64,000 bases of DNA from Pseudomonas fluorescens (GTDB lineage Bacteria > Pseudomonadota > Gammaproteobacteria > Pseudomonadales > Pseudomonadaceae), in NCBI GenBank assembly GCA_902825215.1, contig LR782234.1, forward strand, positions 3,410,001 through 3,474,000. The letters run 5' to 3'. Below the pieces are notes generated by a model. The model had not been told where the DNA came from, did no database searches, and saw only the letters and a program-made list of their open reading frames with translations. Shown here one piece after another: positions 17,101-24,970 of the stretch; the first letter of the stretch is position 1, and each line of letters starts with the position of its first letter. The position numbers and the translations under genes were made by a program.

Positions 17101-19296
17101 GCGATGGCTTTCAGATATGTCGGTGTCGATACGTTGAATCTGGCTGGCGATTTCGAAGACGTGTTGATCGACCTCCTCGCTCCACTCATCGAGCATCACC
17201 GCTGCGATGCGTGCGTGCTCGGCGGCACGACCGATCGACGCGGGCAGTTGCGCCGCGGCCTCGAGCACGCGGTCGTGCGGGAACAGCAGTTGGTGGTTTT
17301 CGCGCAGCAGAAATCCGCCGTTGACCAGAAACTCGACGTCGCGGGCCAGTTGCGGCGGATCGTCCGGCAGCAAACGCTGCAACAGCGCTTCGTCACAGCG
17401 ACCACCGACATAGCCGGCACAGCGCAACACCTCTCGCGCCGACGCGGGCATGCGCTGCAAGCGCTGCACCATCAGATCGGCGACGTTATCGGCGTAGCGA
17501 TAGCCGGCCAGCGCGCCGGGCGCCCACGTCCAGCGATGCTGCATGGCATCGAAATGCAGCAGCCGCTCATCCATCAACGCCCGCGACACCTGACTGACAA
17601 ACAACGGATTGCCGGCAGTCTTGAAATGCACGACTTCGGCCAGCGCTTCTATGTTGTCGACCTCCGCGTCCAGCTCGGCCGCAATCAATTGCGCGACCGC
17701 TTGCACCGACATCGGCCCCACCTCGATACGCGACACCGGCAACGCCGACTCACGGCACAACTCGTCGAGCAATCCGCCCTCACCGCCCAGCACGGCAGTT
17801 TCATCGTCACGATAGGCCAGAATCAGCAGCAGATGCCGCGGCGGGCGCGCAATGAAGGCCTTCAGAAAGGCTTGGGTCGAGTCGTCGGCCCATTGCACAT
17901 CGTCGATAAACAGCACCAGCGGCCGCCCCGGCTGGGCGAACACCTGCAGCACATCGAGCAGAGTGCGACTGGCGCGATCGAGTGCATGACGGGCTGGCAT
18001 GTTGGGCAGCTCTGCGGTGACGCCGATGAGCAATTCGGCCTCGGGCACCAGCTCCACCAGCAGGCGGCCACGCCCTTTGAGCACTTCGGTCAACTGCGCG
18101 CTGAGCGCCTGCATTTCCAGCGCCGGTTTGCCCAGCAACTGCGTGACCAGCGAGCGGAACACCTGCACCAGCGGCGCAAAAGGAATGTCGTTGTGCAACA
18201 GGTTGAGCTTGCCGCTGGCCCAGTAACCCGGCGCCTGCCCACGGATACTCTGATGAATCAGCGTCGACTTGCCCGCCCCCGGCGCGCCAGCGACCAGCAA
18301 AACCCGGGCGATGCCGTCGCTGCGCACGCGCTGAATCTGTTCGAGCAATTGCGCACGCTCCGCCTCGCGACCGAACAGCAGCTCGCCACGGGTGGTTTTC
18401 GTCAGCGCATCGAAGGCGCCCAGGCGAAACGCGTCGATCCGCCCATGCTCACGCCACTGGCGCAGGCACCAGGCCAGATCCGCCGCCAGCGACTCAAGGC
18501 TCTGATAGCGTGCGTCCGGTTCTTTTGCCAAGCCTTTGAGCAAGACCTGACAAAGCCCTTGCGGCAAATCTTTTACATACACGTCAGGCGATGGCGGCTG
18601 GACGGCGGCGTGCACATGCCGCCACTGCGCCGGGTCGCGGGCCGTCAGCGGCGTGCGACCGGTGAGCACTTGATAGAGGATGGCCGACAAGGCGTACACG
18701 TCGCTGCGTTCATCGTTCGCCGCGACGTCGTGCTGCACCTGCTCCGGCGCCAGATAAGGCCAGTGTTCGATAACCGGCAGTTCGCTGTTCGACAGATCGG
18801 GCGCGGCGGTGTGCACGCCCATCAACCTGACCGAGTCGTCGGCACCGACCATCAGGTGCCATGGCAGCAGACCGACGCGGCGAACGCCAGCCTGGCCAGT
18901 CAGCGCCAGTGCGTTGGCCGCCGCCACGGCAATGTGCAGAAACCGAGCCAGCGCCAGGCCGGCGTCGCTGATCAACTCCGCCAGCGACTCACCCCACGCG
19001 GGATACACCAACAGCGGGCCGGCGGCCGAGCGGATCTGTGCAACCGGGGCAACCACCCACTCGGCAGGCAGGTGCAGATGGAAATCGCGCTCCAGGCGCT
19101 TGCACACAGTCGGGCGCTGAATCGGTGCGCGCACGGCAAACCAGCGCTTGAGCGTGCGGCCATCTTCGAGGCTGTACCAGGTCAGTTCGTTATCGCGGCG
19201 CCACAGGCTGAACCGGCAACTGTCCAGCCACGCTTCGTCATGCAGCAGGGCTGGGGACGGACAGGACACGGGGCTGGCAGAAGGCGTGCCGGGCAT
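14155..19296 (-). CDS. Pseudokinase-ATPase-GAF sensor histidine kinase
   Basis: A very large (1,713 residues) soluble signalling protein. In order: a Ser/Thr kinase-like domain (about 30-280), whose HRD-like site reads LLPWHLMVG and lacks the catalytic Asp while keeping YLAPEQ and ERSDVYALSAILYQVLTGR, so a pseudokinase; an AAA-16/MalT-like ATPase with P-loop GAPGAGKST (about 337-345) and Walker B LVLFIDDVQWADD; a long helical region; a GAF domain (about 1310-1450); and a histidine kinase with ASIAHEISQP (His near 1499), NLITNALEAI, DNGPGI and GSGMGMGLAICR. No membrane segments are seen. The frame continues upstream to 19491; the ATG at 19296 is preferred but lacks a clear ribosome-binding site. 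It is divergent from its probable response regulator. Confidence 0.9.
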   Translation of the reverse strand: MPGTPSASPVSCPSPALLHDEAWLDSCRFSLWRRDNELTWYSLEDGRTLKRWFAVRAPIQRPTVCKRLERDFHLHLPAEWVVAPVAQIRSAAGPLLVYPAWGESLAELISDAGLALARFLHIAVAAANALALTGQAGVRRVGLLPWHLMVGADDSVRLMGVHTAAPDLSNSELPVIEHWPYLAPEQVQHDVAANDERSDVYALSAILYQVLTGRTPLTARDPAQWRHVHAAVQPPSPDVYVKDLPQGLCQVLLKGLAKEPDARYQSLESLAADLAWCLRQWREHGRIDAFRLGAFDALTKTTRGELLFGREAERAQLLEQIQRVRSDGIARVLLVAGAPGAGKSTLIHQSIRGQAPGYWASGKLNLLHNDIPFAPLVQVFRSLVTQLLGKPALEMQALSAQLTEVLKGRGRLLVELVPEAELLIGVTAELPNMPARHALDRASRTLLDVLQVFAQPGRPLVLFIDDVQWADDSTQAFLKAFIARPPRHLLLILAYRDDETAVLGGEGGLLDELCRESALPVSRIEVGPMSVQAVAQLIAAELDAEVDNIEALAEVVHFKTAGNPLFVSQVSRALMDERLLHFDAMQHRWTWAPGALAGYRYADNVADLMVQRLQRMPASAREVLRCAGYVGGRCDEALLQRLLPDDPPQLARDVEFLVNGGFLLRENHQLLFPHDRVLEAAAQLPASIGRAAEHARIAAVMLDEWSEEVDQHVFEIASQIQRIDTDISESHRRADFIKVLVLAAERARDTAAVDQALDYLLIAERLLGANGWTQLYPQAFASRWLAAECVMLLADLPSAQQRLDDCLHHAATPLDQAKTYRLRASLRTLHSDYQGAISEALSGLALLDISLQRKPSRAQMTEAFERVRELRGTRRIADLAALPPTDDPRIEAAMELLSTLIASFFVKDDISFVHLAKMVELTLLHGTTPSSGYGFAWFGVMIADRYGEYVDGQAYAELALQLTDLHGYEAGRTGTLVALDQVSPWTRPLAYARQKAFAAFECGQAGGDLGMSCYACNHIASDLLFMGEPLPSVLSELEHGLAWVRQFHYIDIERILLAQQTFATELRNGPAPRAVADLARLEHDCFGPLDRERVSQPTLFWRWLYSGMTAFYFGDIAYALRRFEEAGALAWSLPAHINLADYYLFYSLALASDEAPGEVIEKLHTLEQHRQRFLRWVELNPSTFANKLLLIEGAIARVRGEGLVAIRCFDQSQIAAAAAGFIHEQALAHEQLAQICLNSGLVSGAHHHLRVARDCYALWGAQAKAQQLQALHPFLVTEHSLETVTPVTRARLDLQVGIEAARAVSQEVLLDRLVETLMNHLMIHAGADQGVLMLVTDGALQPAAAAFIESGNVRVTQANDQPLEHIAPVSVLNATMRTRTPLVLDDASIQCPEAYSSDLQPRQTRSMMCLPLLKQGALIGLVYLENSLVPKLFNAERLTMLEILASQAAVSLQTARLYAQLVEDNRLRAQMEADLRSSRAELARNSHLKMMGELSASIAHEISQPLLGITSNASASLRWLKRATPDLNEAIQGLEDIRADSARASDIVQALRALAKQAPLKRLPVAIDELISEVIHLTATDLHNRNANLQTRLNAGCNVAVDRVQIQQVIYNLITNALEAIASHDRPGQLTLESTRRDQHIHITLQDNGPGIAEAQREHIFDAFYTTKGSGMGMGLAICRTVIHAHGGTLQVEDSEEGARIGFTLPLGLPGGS

Positions 19297-19555
19297 TGGA
19301 ATCACCGCTGGAGACTGGTTTTCAGGGCCGATCCGCGAGTATACGCAACGGTTCTGGTCAAGGGGCCAGTCGTCGCGCGGCTGTCCGCCTGCAGCCCCAG
19401 AATGGCCGTCCAGAGCCTGCCGTTGCGGATAAACAGGCTGGAAACCGCGGCTGTTATCCCTCGGGATAATTGCTTTATGCCGGGCGCTCACCTAGCGTAC
19501 CGGTCTCATGAACCGGCGCCCCGCCATTCATTTTCACCGCAGCGCAGAGGCAAGC

Positions 19556-20548
19556 ATGATCCGACTCGGCCAGGCCACGATTTCACTGGAGCGGCGCGAA
19601 GCCTTTCTCGATGGCCGGCCGTTGCGTGTCGGCGGCCGCGCGTTCGAAGTGCTCTCGGTATTGATGCAGGCCGACGGCCGGATTGTCAGCAAGGACGAGC
19701 TGATCAATCAGGTCTGGCCCGATATCGTCGTCGAGGAAAACAACCTGCAGGTGCAGATTTCCGCGCTGCGCAAGCTGCTCGGGGCCAAAGAAATCATTCA
19801 GACGGTCGCCCGTCGAGGTTACCGATTATTGAAAGACCGCGAACCCAAACCGCCCGCCTTCACTGCCATGGCCGCGCCTGTGCCGAGGGCGCCACAACAG
19901 CCGCCGGTCGAGGCGCAATCGGTGCCGGTATTGATCGTCGATGACGAGGCGCGGGTACGCACGGCCCTGAGCCGATTGCTGCGGGCCGAAGGCATCGAAC
20001 ACCGCCTGTTCGCCAGCGCCGAAGAACTGCTCGACGCGCCTCTGGAAAACGGGCCGGCGTGCCTGCTGCTCGATGTCAGCCTGCCTGACGCAAGCGGATT
20101 GCAACTGCAGGCGACGCTCACCGAGCGCGGCCACCCGTGGCCAGTGATCTTCATGACCGGCCACGGCACCATTCCGATGTCGGTGCAGGCGATGAAAGCC
20201 GGGGCGGTGGAGTTTCTGACCAAACCGTTCAATGACGATGAACTGCTCGATACTCTGCGCACCACCCGCGAACGTGCGGCGACTGCGTACGAGCAATGGC
20301 AGCGCGTGCAACAAGCCTTGCAACTGGCCGCGCTGCTGACCCCGCGCGAGCGTGAAGTATTGCCGCTGATTGTCGCCGGTCTTGCCAACAAGCAGATTGC
20401 CAACCAGCTGGGCACCAGCGAAGTCACGGCCAAGGTCCATCGCAAACACATCATGGCGAAAATGCAGACGCGCTCGCTGGTCAACCTCGTCGAACTCTAC
20501 GGGCTGATCAGCAGCGCGCGGCCACCCGGCCCATCGAGCCTGTCGTGA
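19556..20548 (+). CDS. Response regulator with wHTH, receiver and LuxR-type HTH
   Basis: A 330-residue regulator with an unusual order: an OmpR/PhoB-type winged helix at the N-terminus (residues 1-95, with WPDIVVEENNLQVQISALRK and TVARRGYRLL), a Pro-rich linker, a receiver domain (about 124-235; acidic pocket DDE, phosphoacceptor D173 in LLLDVSLPD, Lys 223 in TKPF), and a LuxR/FixJ-type helix-turn-helix (about 258-318; LTPREREVLPLIVAGLANKQ). The ATG at 19556 has GAGG five bases upstream; an earlier ATG at 19508 is possible. It is divergent from the giant histidine kinase, and its stop overlaps the next receiver gene (GTGA). Confidence 0.92.
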   Translation: MIRLGQATISLERREAFLDGRPLRVGGRAFEVLSVLMQADGRIVSKDELINQVWPDIVVEENNLQVQISALRKLLGAKEIIQTVARRGYRLLKDREPKPPAFTAMAAPVPRAPQQPPVEAQSVPVLIVDDEARVRTALSRLLRAEGIEHRLFASAEELLDAPLENGPACLLLDVSLPDASGLQLQATLTERGHPWPVIFMTGHGTIPMSVQAMKAGAVEFLTKPFNDDELLDTLRTTRERAATAYEQWQRVQQALQLAALLTPREREVLPLIVAGLANKQIANQLGTSEVTAKVHRKHIMAKMQTRSLVNLVELYGLISSARPPGPSSLS

Positions 20549-20955
20549 ACAGTGTGACTGACCGTCCCGCGGCGGCCGATAACAGTCACGCGACCATTGT
20601 CTGCATCGTCGATGACGACGCCTCGGTGCGCAAAAGCCTGCGCAATCTGCTGCGTTCGGTGGGTTACCACGCGCAGGTCTATGACAGCGGCGAAGCCTTT
20701 CTCGCCGAACAGCCTTTCGACGAAATCGCCTGTCTTCTCCTGGATTTGCGCATGCCCGGCTTGTCCGGCATCGACGTCATGCGCGAACTGCAACGCCGCT
20801 CCCAGCGCTTCCCGGTGATCTGCATGTCGGCCCATTGGGATGAGGCGACTCTGGCCGAATCCGGCCACTATCAGGCGGTACACTGCCTGAGCAAACCGTT
20901 CGAAGAAGACGCTTTGTTGCAGGCGATCGAGTCGGTGGTGCATCGCCAGCACTGA
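20545..20955 (+). CDS. Stand-alone receiver domain protein
   Basis: A 136-residue CheY-like protein made of a single receiver domain: acidic pocket DDD at 23-25, phosphoacceptor D67 in LLLDLRMPG, Ser/Thr site in CMSA and Lys 117 in SKPF. No output domain. It begins with GTG overlapping the stop of the upstream response regulator by four bases, so the two are cotranslated. It may act as a phosphate sink or as an adaptor between the large kinase and the two-headed regulator (inference). The FixJ-like receiver sequence resembles that of its neighbour. Confidence 0.93.
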   Translation: MNSVTDRPAAADNSHATIVCIVDDDASVRKSLRNLLRSVGYHAQVYDSGEAFLAEQPFDEIACLLLDLRMPGLSGIDVMRELQRRSQRFPVICMSAHWDEATLAESGHYQAVHCLSKPFEEDALLQAIESVVHRQH

Positions 20956-21131
20956 GTATCAGAGGATTTTTTGCCTCCGGCGCCCCGCGCAGCAGCGTCG
21001 GCAGGAGCAATAAATTGGCACTGCGGCTCTGTGTCAGGGTCAGTTCAGGTGACCTGGTATTGACCGGCAACCCCTCAAGGCTGCCGTTAAATGGCAGAAT
21101 CCCCCGACCTTGATCCTTTTCGGAGAGCGCA

Positions 21132-22991
21132 ATGCTTCGCGTGTTTGAACGAAGACTCGACCCCTTCCCGCCTGACGAACTGCCACCACCGCCGGTGGGC
21201 CTGACGCGTTTTCTGTGGGCCTGCACCCGCGGTGCGCGCGGTTACATCCTCGCGCTGGCCCTGCTTAGTGCCGGCGTGTCGATCTACGAAGCGTGGCTGT
21301 TTTCCTTCCTCGGTCAGGTCGTCGACCTGCTCTCGACCTGGCAGACCGGTGGCGGCGTCAGTGCCGAGGAAAGCCGCGTGCTGTGGGGCATCGGCATCGT
21401 CCTGCTGGTGAGCATCGTGCTGGTCGCGTTGCGCACGATGGTTCAGCACCAGATCCTGGCGATCAACCTGCCGCTGCGCCTGCGGTGGGATTTTCACCGC
21501 TTGATGCTGCGGCAAAGCCTGTCGTTCTTCTCCGATGAATTCTCCGGACGGGTCACCACCAAGGTCATGCAAACCGCGCTGGCGGTGCGTGAAGTGCTGT
21601 TCACCCTGATCGAAATCGCCCCCGGCATCGGCGTGTATTTCATCGCCATTATCGCCCTCGCTGGCGGCTTCGCCCTGAAGCTGATGCTACCGTTCATTGC
21701 CTGGGTCGCGCTGTTCGCACTGGCGATGGTGTACTTCGTGCCACGCCTGGGCAAAGTCGGCCAGGAACAGGCCGATGCGCGCTCATCGATGACCGGGCGC
21801 ATCGCCGACGCGTACACCAACATCACCACGGTGAAACTGTTTTCGCACTCCAAGCGCGAAGCGCACTTCGCCCGCGCGGCAATGGAAGATTTCAAGCTCA
21901 CCGGGTTTCGCCAGATGCGTCTCGTCAGCCAGTTTGAAATCGTTAATCAGGCACTGGTAGTCGCGCTGATCATCGGCGCCGGCGGCTACGCCCTGTGGCT
22001 CTGGCACCAGGGCCAGGTCGGCGCCGGCGCGGTCGCGGCGATCACCGCCATGGCCCTGCGCATCAACGGCATGTCGCACTGGATCATGTGGCAGATGACC
22101 TCGCTGTTCGAAAACATCGGCACCGTGCAGGACGGCATGGCCACCCTCACCCGTGGCCCGAAAGTCCAGGACGCAGCGAACGCCAGCGTGCTGGTACCCG
22201 CCGGCGGCGCGGTGACGTTCGATAACGTCAGCTTCAACTACAACGGCGAACGCCAGGTCCTCGACGGCTTGAGCCTGCACATCCGTGCCGGCGAAAAAAT
22301 CGGCCTGGTCGGCCGCTCAGGCGCCGGCAAATCGACGCTGATCAACCTGCTGCTGCGCTTCTACGACGTCGACAGCGGGCAGATCCGCATCGACGGCCAG
22401 AACATCGCCGACGTGACCCAGGACAGCCTGCGCAGCGCCATCGGCATGGTCACTCAGGACACCTCGCTGCTGCACCGCTCGATCCGCGACAACATCGCCT
22501 ACGGCCGCCCCGACGCCAGCGACGCAGACATCCACCGCGCCGCCGCCAACGCCCAGGCCGACGGCTTCATCAACCAACTGAGCGACCGCCAGGGCCACAG
22601 CGGCTACGACACCCTGGTCGGCGAGCGCGGCATCAAACTCTCCGGCGGCCAGCGCCAACGCATCGCCATCGCCCGAGTCATGCTGAAAAACGCCCCGATC
22701 CTGCTGCTCGACGAAGCCACCAGCGCCCTCGATTCCGAAGTCGAAGTGGCCATCCAGGAAAGCCTCGACGAAATGATGCAAGGCAAAACCGTCATCGCCA
22801 TCGCCCACCGCCTCTCGACCATCGCCGCCATGGACCGCCTCATCGTCATGGACGAAGGCCGGATCATTGAACAAGGCACCCATGCCGAATTGCTGGCCCG
22901 GAACGGGATTTATGCGCGGTTGTGGCAGCATCAGAGCGGCGGATTTCTGGGGGAAGATCAGGGGTTTGCCGCGACGGTGGATCAGGCTTGA
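21132..22991 (+). CDS. ABC exporter half-transporter (membrane plus ATPase)
   Basis: A 619-residue half-transporter of the lipid/multidrug exporter type. A six-helix transmembrane domain occupies about residues 30-320; the nucleotide-binding domain follows with Walker A GRSGAGKST, the signature LSGGQRQRIAIARVML, Walker B ILLLDEATSALDSE and the switch AHRLSTIAAMDRLIVMDEG. It should work as a homodimer, since no partner gene is adjacent. The substrate is not evident. CGGAGAG lies upstream of the ATG. It is 176 bases after the receiver gene, and is followed 28 bases after its stop by repeat copy B. Confidence 0.93.
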   Translation: MLRVFERRLDPFPPDELPPPPVGLTRFLWACTRGARGYILALALLSAGVSIYEAWLFSFLGQVVDLLSTWQTGGGVSAEESRVLWGIGIVLLVSIVLVALRTMVQHQILAINLPLRLRWDFHRLMLRQSLSFFSDEFSGRVTTKVMQTALAVREVLFTLIEIAPGIGVYFIAIIALAGGFALKLMLPFIAWVALFALAMVYFVPRLGKVGQEQADARSSMTGRIADAYTNITTVKLFSHSKREAHFARAAMEDFKLTGFRQMRLVSQFEIVNQALVVALIIGAGGYALWLWHQGQVGAGAVAAITAMALRINGMSHWIMWQMTSLFENIGTVQDGMATLTRGPKVQDAANASVLVPAGGAVTFDNVSFNYNGERQVLDGLSLHIRAGEKIGLVGRSGAGKSTLINLLLRFYDVDSGQIRIDGQNIADVTQDSLRSAIGMVTQDTSLLHRSIRDNIAYGRPDASDADIHRAAANAQADGFINQLSDRQGHSGYDTLVGERGIKLSGGQRQRIAIARVMLKNAPILLLDEATSALDSEVEVAIQESLDEMMQGKTVIAIAHRLSTIAAMDRLIVMDEGRIIEQGTHAELLARNGIYARLWQHQSGGFLGEDQGFAATVDQA

Positions 22992-23019
22992 TCCGGCGAT
23001 TTTAAAAGCAAAGTCAAAA

Positions 23020-23553
23020 GCCCCTCACCCTAGCCCTCTCCCGGAGGGAGAGGGGACTGACCGAGTTGGATACAAGAGGTACGGCAACGTGAAATACCGA
23101 GTTGAATGCAAATTTCAACTCCAACCAAAATCGGCTCCCTCTCCCTCGGGAGAGGGCTGGGCGGGCGGCGTTCCGATGAGGGGAAAATCCACCACAAATC
23201 CCAAGCCAACCACCCGCTTTTAACCACTCAACAATGAGCGTTAGCTCGCGTGCCCTTGATCTTGATCTTGCCTAACCGGCCCCATCGGAAGGCTGAGCGC
23301 AGGGATCGATCCGGGCGTGGGAGCGCAGCGACCGTACGACGAAGTCGTACACAGCGGAAGGAGGTGCAGCGCAGCAAACCGTAGCCGCTGCGCCCGGATC
23401 GGTCCCGGAGCGAAGGGACCCGAGCTTGCGAGGGCCGAACGCAGGGGCCAAGCCTTTTGGTTACTTTTTGGCGTTTGAAAAAGTGACCCGCTGTAAGAGC
23501 GGAACCGCCAGAAACACCACCCGCAGCAACGGATATTCACCCAAAACCCGACG
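23020..23553 (+). repeat. Composite structured repeat, copy B
   Basis: Copy B of the composite repeat in the canonical orientation. The palindromic MITE-like end is 23020-23183. Stems: outer 16-base arms at 23302-23317 and 23391-23406; GTACGAC-GAA-GTCGTAC at 23334-23350, which differs from the other copies on both strands of the stem; ACTTTTT/AAAAAGT around the loop GGCGTTTG at 23463-23484; CCGCT-GTAAG-AGCGG at 23488-23502. It lacks the last hairpin (TGGTCGGCC/GGCCGCCA) of copies A, C and E. It ends about 106 bases before a small gene whose paralogue follows copy C at the same distance. The whole gap 22992-23658 holds only this element. Confidence 0.9.
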
Positions 23554-23658
23554 TCACCGCCCCCCCCAAAAAATCAGCAAAACCAACCGTACGTCGTCCC
23601 CACGGAACACCCCACCAAACCCCCTCCTCTACCCAACAAAGGGCCGAGGAAAACCACC

Positions 23659-23901
23659 ATGTACAACGAAACCAAAATGCTCGCCTACAGCCAATGGCAC
23701 AACCTGCTGACCAACACCAGCACCTTCAGCGCCCCCGAAGACCGCTACGACGAACTGCTCCGACTCGCCGACGACTATCGCAGCCGCGGCATCATCAACG
23801 CCCCGGAACGCAACACTCTGATCGAAATCGCCACCGCGGCCTACACCCGCTCAGTGACCGCCGTCACACCCGAATCAAACCATTCAGGAATCCACCCATG
23901 A
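23659..23901 (+). CDS. Small protein, paralogue of the 28669 gene
   Basis: An 80-residue soluble protein with no function I recognise. It aligns with the product at 28669-28917: PEDRYDELLRLADDYRSRGI here against PDRYHEELLRQCDEMDRLGI there, then a shared pattern of Glu, Leu, Ala and AY residues. Predicted to be helical. GAGGAAAACC precedes the ATG. It overlaps the next small gene by four bases (ATGA), and so leads a coupled three-gene operon that ends in a DUF4142 protein. The gene begins about 106 bases after repeat copy B. Confidence 0.8.
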   Translation: MYNETKMLAYSQWHNLLTNTSTFSAPEDRYDELLRLADDYRSRGIINAPERNTLIEIATAAYTRSVTAVTPESNHSGIHP

Positions 23902-24065
23902 CCGATGAAAAACCCACCCAGGGCTCCAACACGCCAGGCACCGAAGCCGACGGCCTGACCGACGATCAACGCGTACGCCGCGAAAACACCGACCACCAAC
24001 AAGGCTCACGCGTAACCCCCGGCCCTGCGGATAAAGAACGTGACCCGGAGGTGGGCCAGACATGA
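23898..24065 (+). CDS. Small hydrophilic protein in DUF4142 operon
   Basis: A 55-residue, highly charged, probably disordered protein (MTDEKPTQGSNTPGTEADG...), lacking hydrophobic segments. It overlaps the upstream gene by four bases and the downstream DUF4142 gene by four bases, which is the main reason to accept it as real. Its composition resembles other small hydrophilic stress-related proteins in this window (60443-60607, 61747-62010). Function unknown. Confidence 0.7.
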   Translation: MTDEKPTQGSNTPGTEADGLTDDQRVRRENTDHQQGSRVTPGPADKERDPEVGQT

Positions 24066-24595
24066 ACAAGCTCGCAGTAAAAGCCCTCGCCACGCTGGTC
24101 CTGAGCCTGCAGACCATCGCCCTGTGCTACGCCGTCACACTCAACGCCTTCGTCGAAGAGGCGGCGCAACAGAGCCTGTTCCAGAACAACGCCTCTCGGA
24201 TAGCCATGGAAAACAGCGCACTGCCTGAAGTCAGGGACTTCGCCAAAAGCATGATCGCTGACCACGACCGCTTCTATCCGAAACTGCAGCAGCTCGGGCA
24301 AACCTTGAAGATGGACGTGCCAGCCGAACCTTCGACAGCCGGAAAAGCCAGGCAACTGCGCCTCGAATCGCGCGATGAATCCTTCGACCGCACCTACATC
24401 GACAGCCAGGCCGAGACGCTCGAACAGAAGGTCATGCTGTTCAAGAAAGAGGCGATGTCTTCGGAAAATCCGCAGCTCAAGGCCTTCGCTCAATCGGCGC
24501 TGCCAGGCATCAAAAAGCAGGCGCAGACGGCGAAGGCTCTGCAGGAAAAGCTCAAGCCTTCGGCCGGGAAACTGATTGCGCCGACCAGGCCTTGA
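24062..24595 (+). CDS. DUF4142 family exported protein
   Basis: A 177-residue protein with an N-terminal signal or anchor segment (about 8-26) followed by a ferritin-like helical DUF4142 domain: FVEEAAQQSLFQNNASRIAM, REFAKSM-like RDFAKSMIADHDRFYPKLQQL and the C-terminal LKAFAQSALPGIKKQAQ. The family is periplasmic or outer-membrane linked and of unknown biochemical role; it is often seen near stress genes. It is the third gene of an operon with four-base overlaps. A second, better conserved copy lies at 61165-61686. Confidence 0.88.
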   Translation: MNKLAVKALATLVLSLQTIALCYAVTLNAFVEEAAQQSLFQNNASRIAMENSALPEVRDFAKSMIADHDRFYPKLQQLGQTLKMDVPAEPSTAGKARQLRLESRDESFDRTYIDSQAETLEQKVMLFKKEAMSSENPQLKAFAQSALPGIKKQAQTAKALQEKLKPSAGKLIAPTRP

Positions 24596-24607
24596 GCGGC
24601 GGCGCTG

Positions 24608-24838
24608 TCAGTCGATGGGGCCAACGTTGATGGTCATGTCGTCGCCCAGCCCCTGGACTTTGGCGAGGACATCGACTGGGGTCTCATCGGAAAAGTGCAC
24701 GACGTAGCCCATGCCGCTGCCGTCTTCCTCGATAGCGCTGACCCAGAGCTCGACCTCGTCGGCGTCCAGCCCCAAGGCCTGGCCGAGCTGGCGGTTGCGG
24801 TGGTCTGAATCGGTTTCGTCCATTGGGTAACTGGTCAT
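24608..24838 (-). CDS. Conserved small acidic protein
   Basis: A 76-residue acidic cytoplasmic protein (DADEVELWVSAIEEDGSGMG, GYVVHFSDETPVDVLAKVQG), probably an alpha/beta fold. I do not recognise a named family. CGGAGAACCC sits just before the ATG at 24838. It is convergent with the DUF4142 operon, 12 bases from its end, and divergent from the RNase Z gene across a MITE-like repeat. Confidence 0.75.
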   Translation of the reverse strand: MTSYPMDETDSDHRNRQLGQALGLDADEVELWVSAIEEDGSGMGYVVHFSDETPVDVLAKVQGLGDDMTINVGPID

Positions 24839-24970
24839 TGGGTTCTCCGGTTTTTTGGGGGGCTTATGGCGATGGACGTTGTGGTTGGGTTAGCGTTCGA
24901 TTTTTTTGGTCGGGTTGTTTGTTTATGGCGGCGGGTTTTGGCGTAAGGCCTCGGTTGGGTGGTGTGGCTT

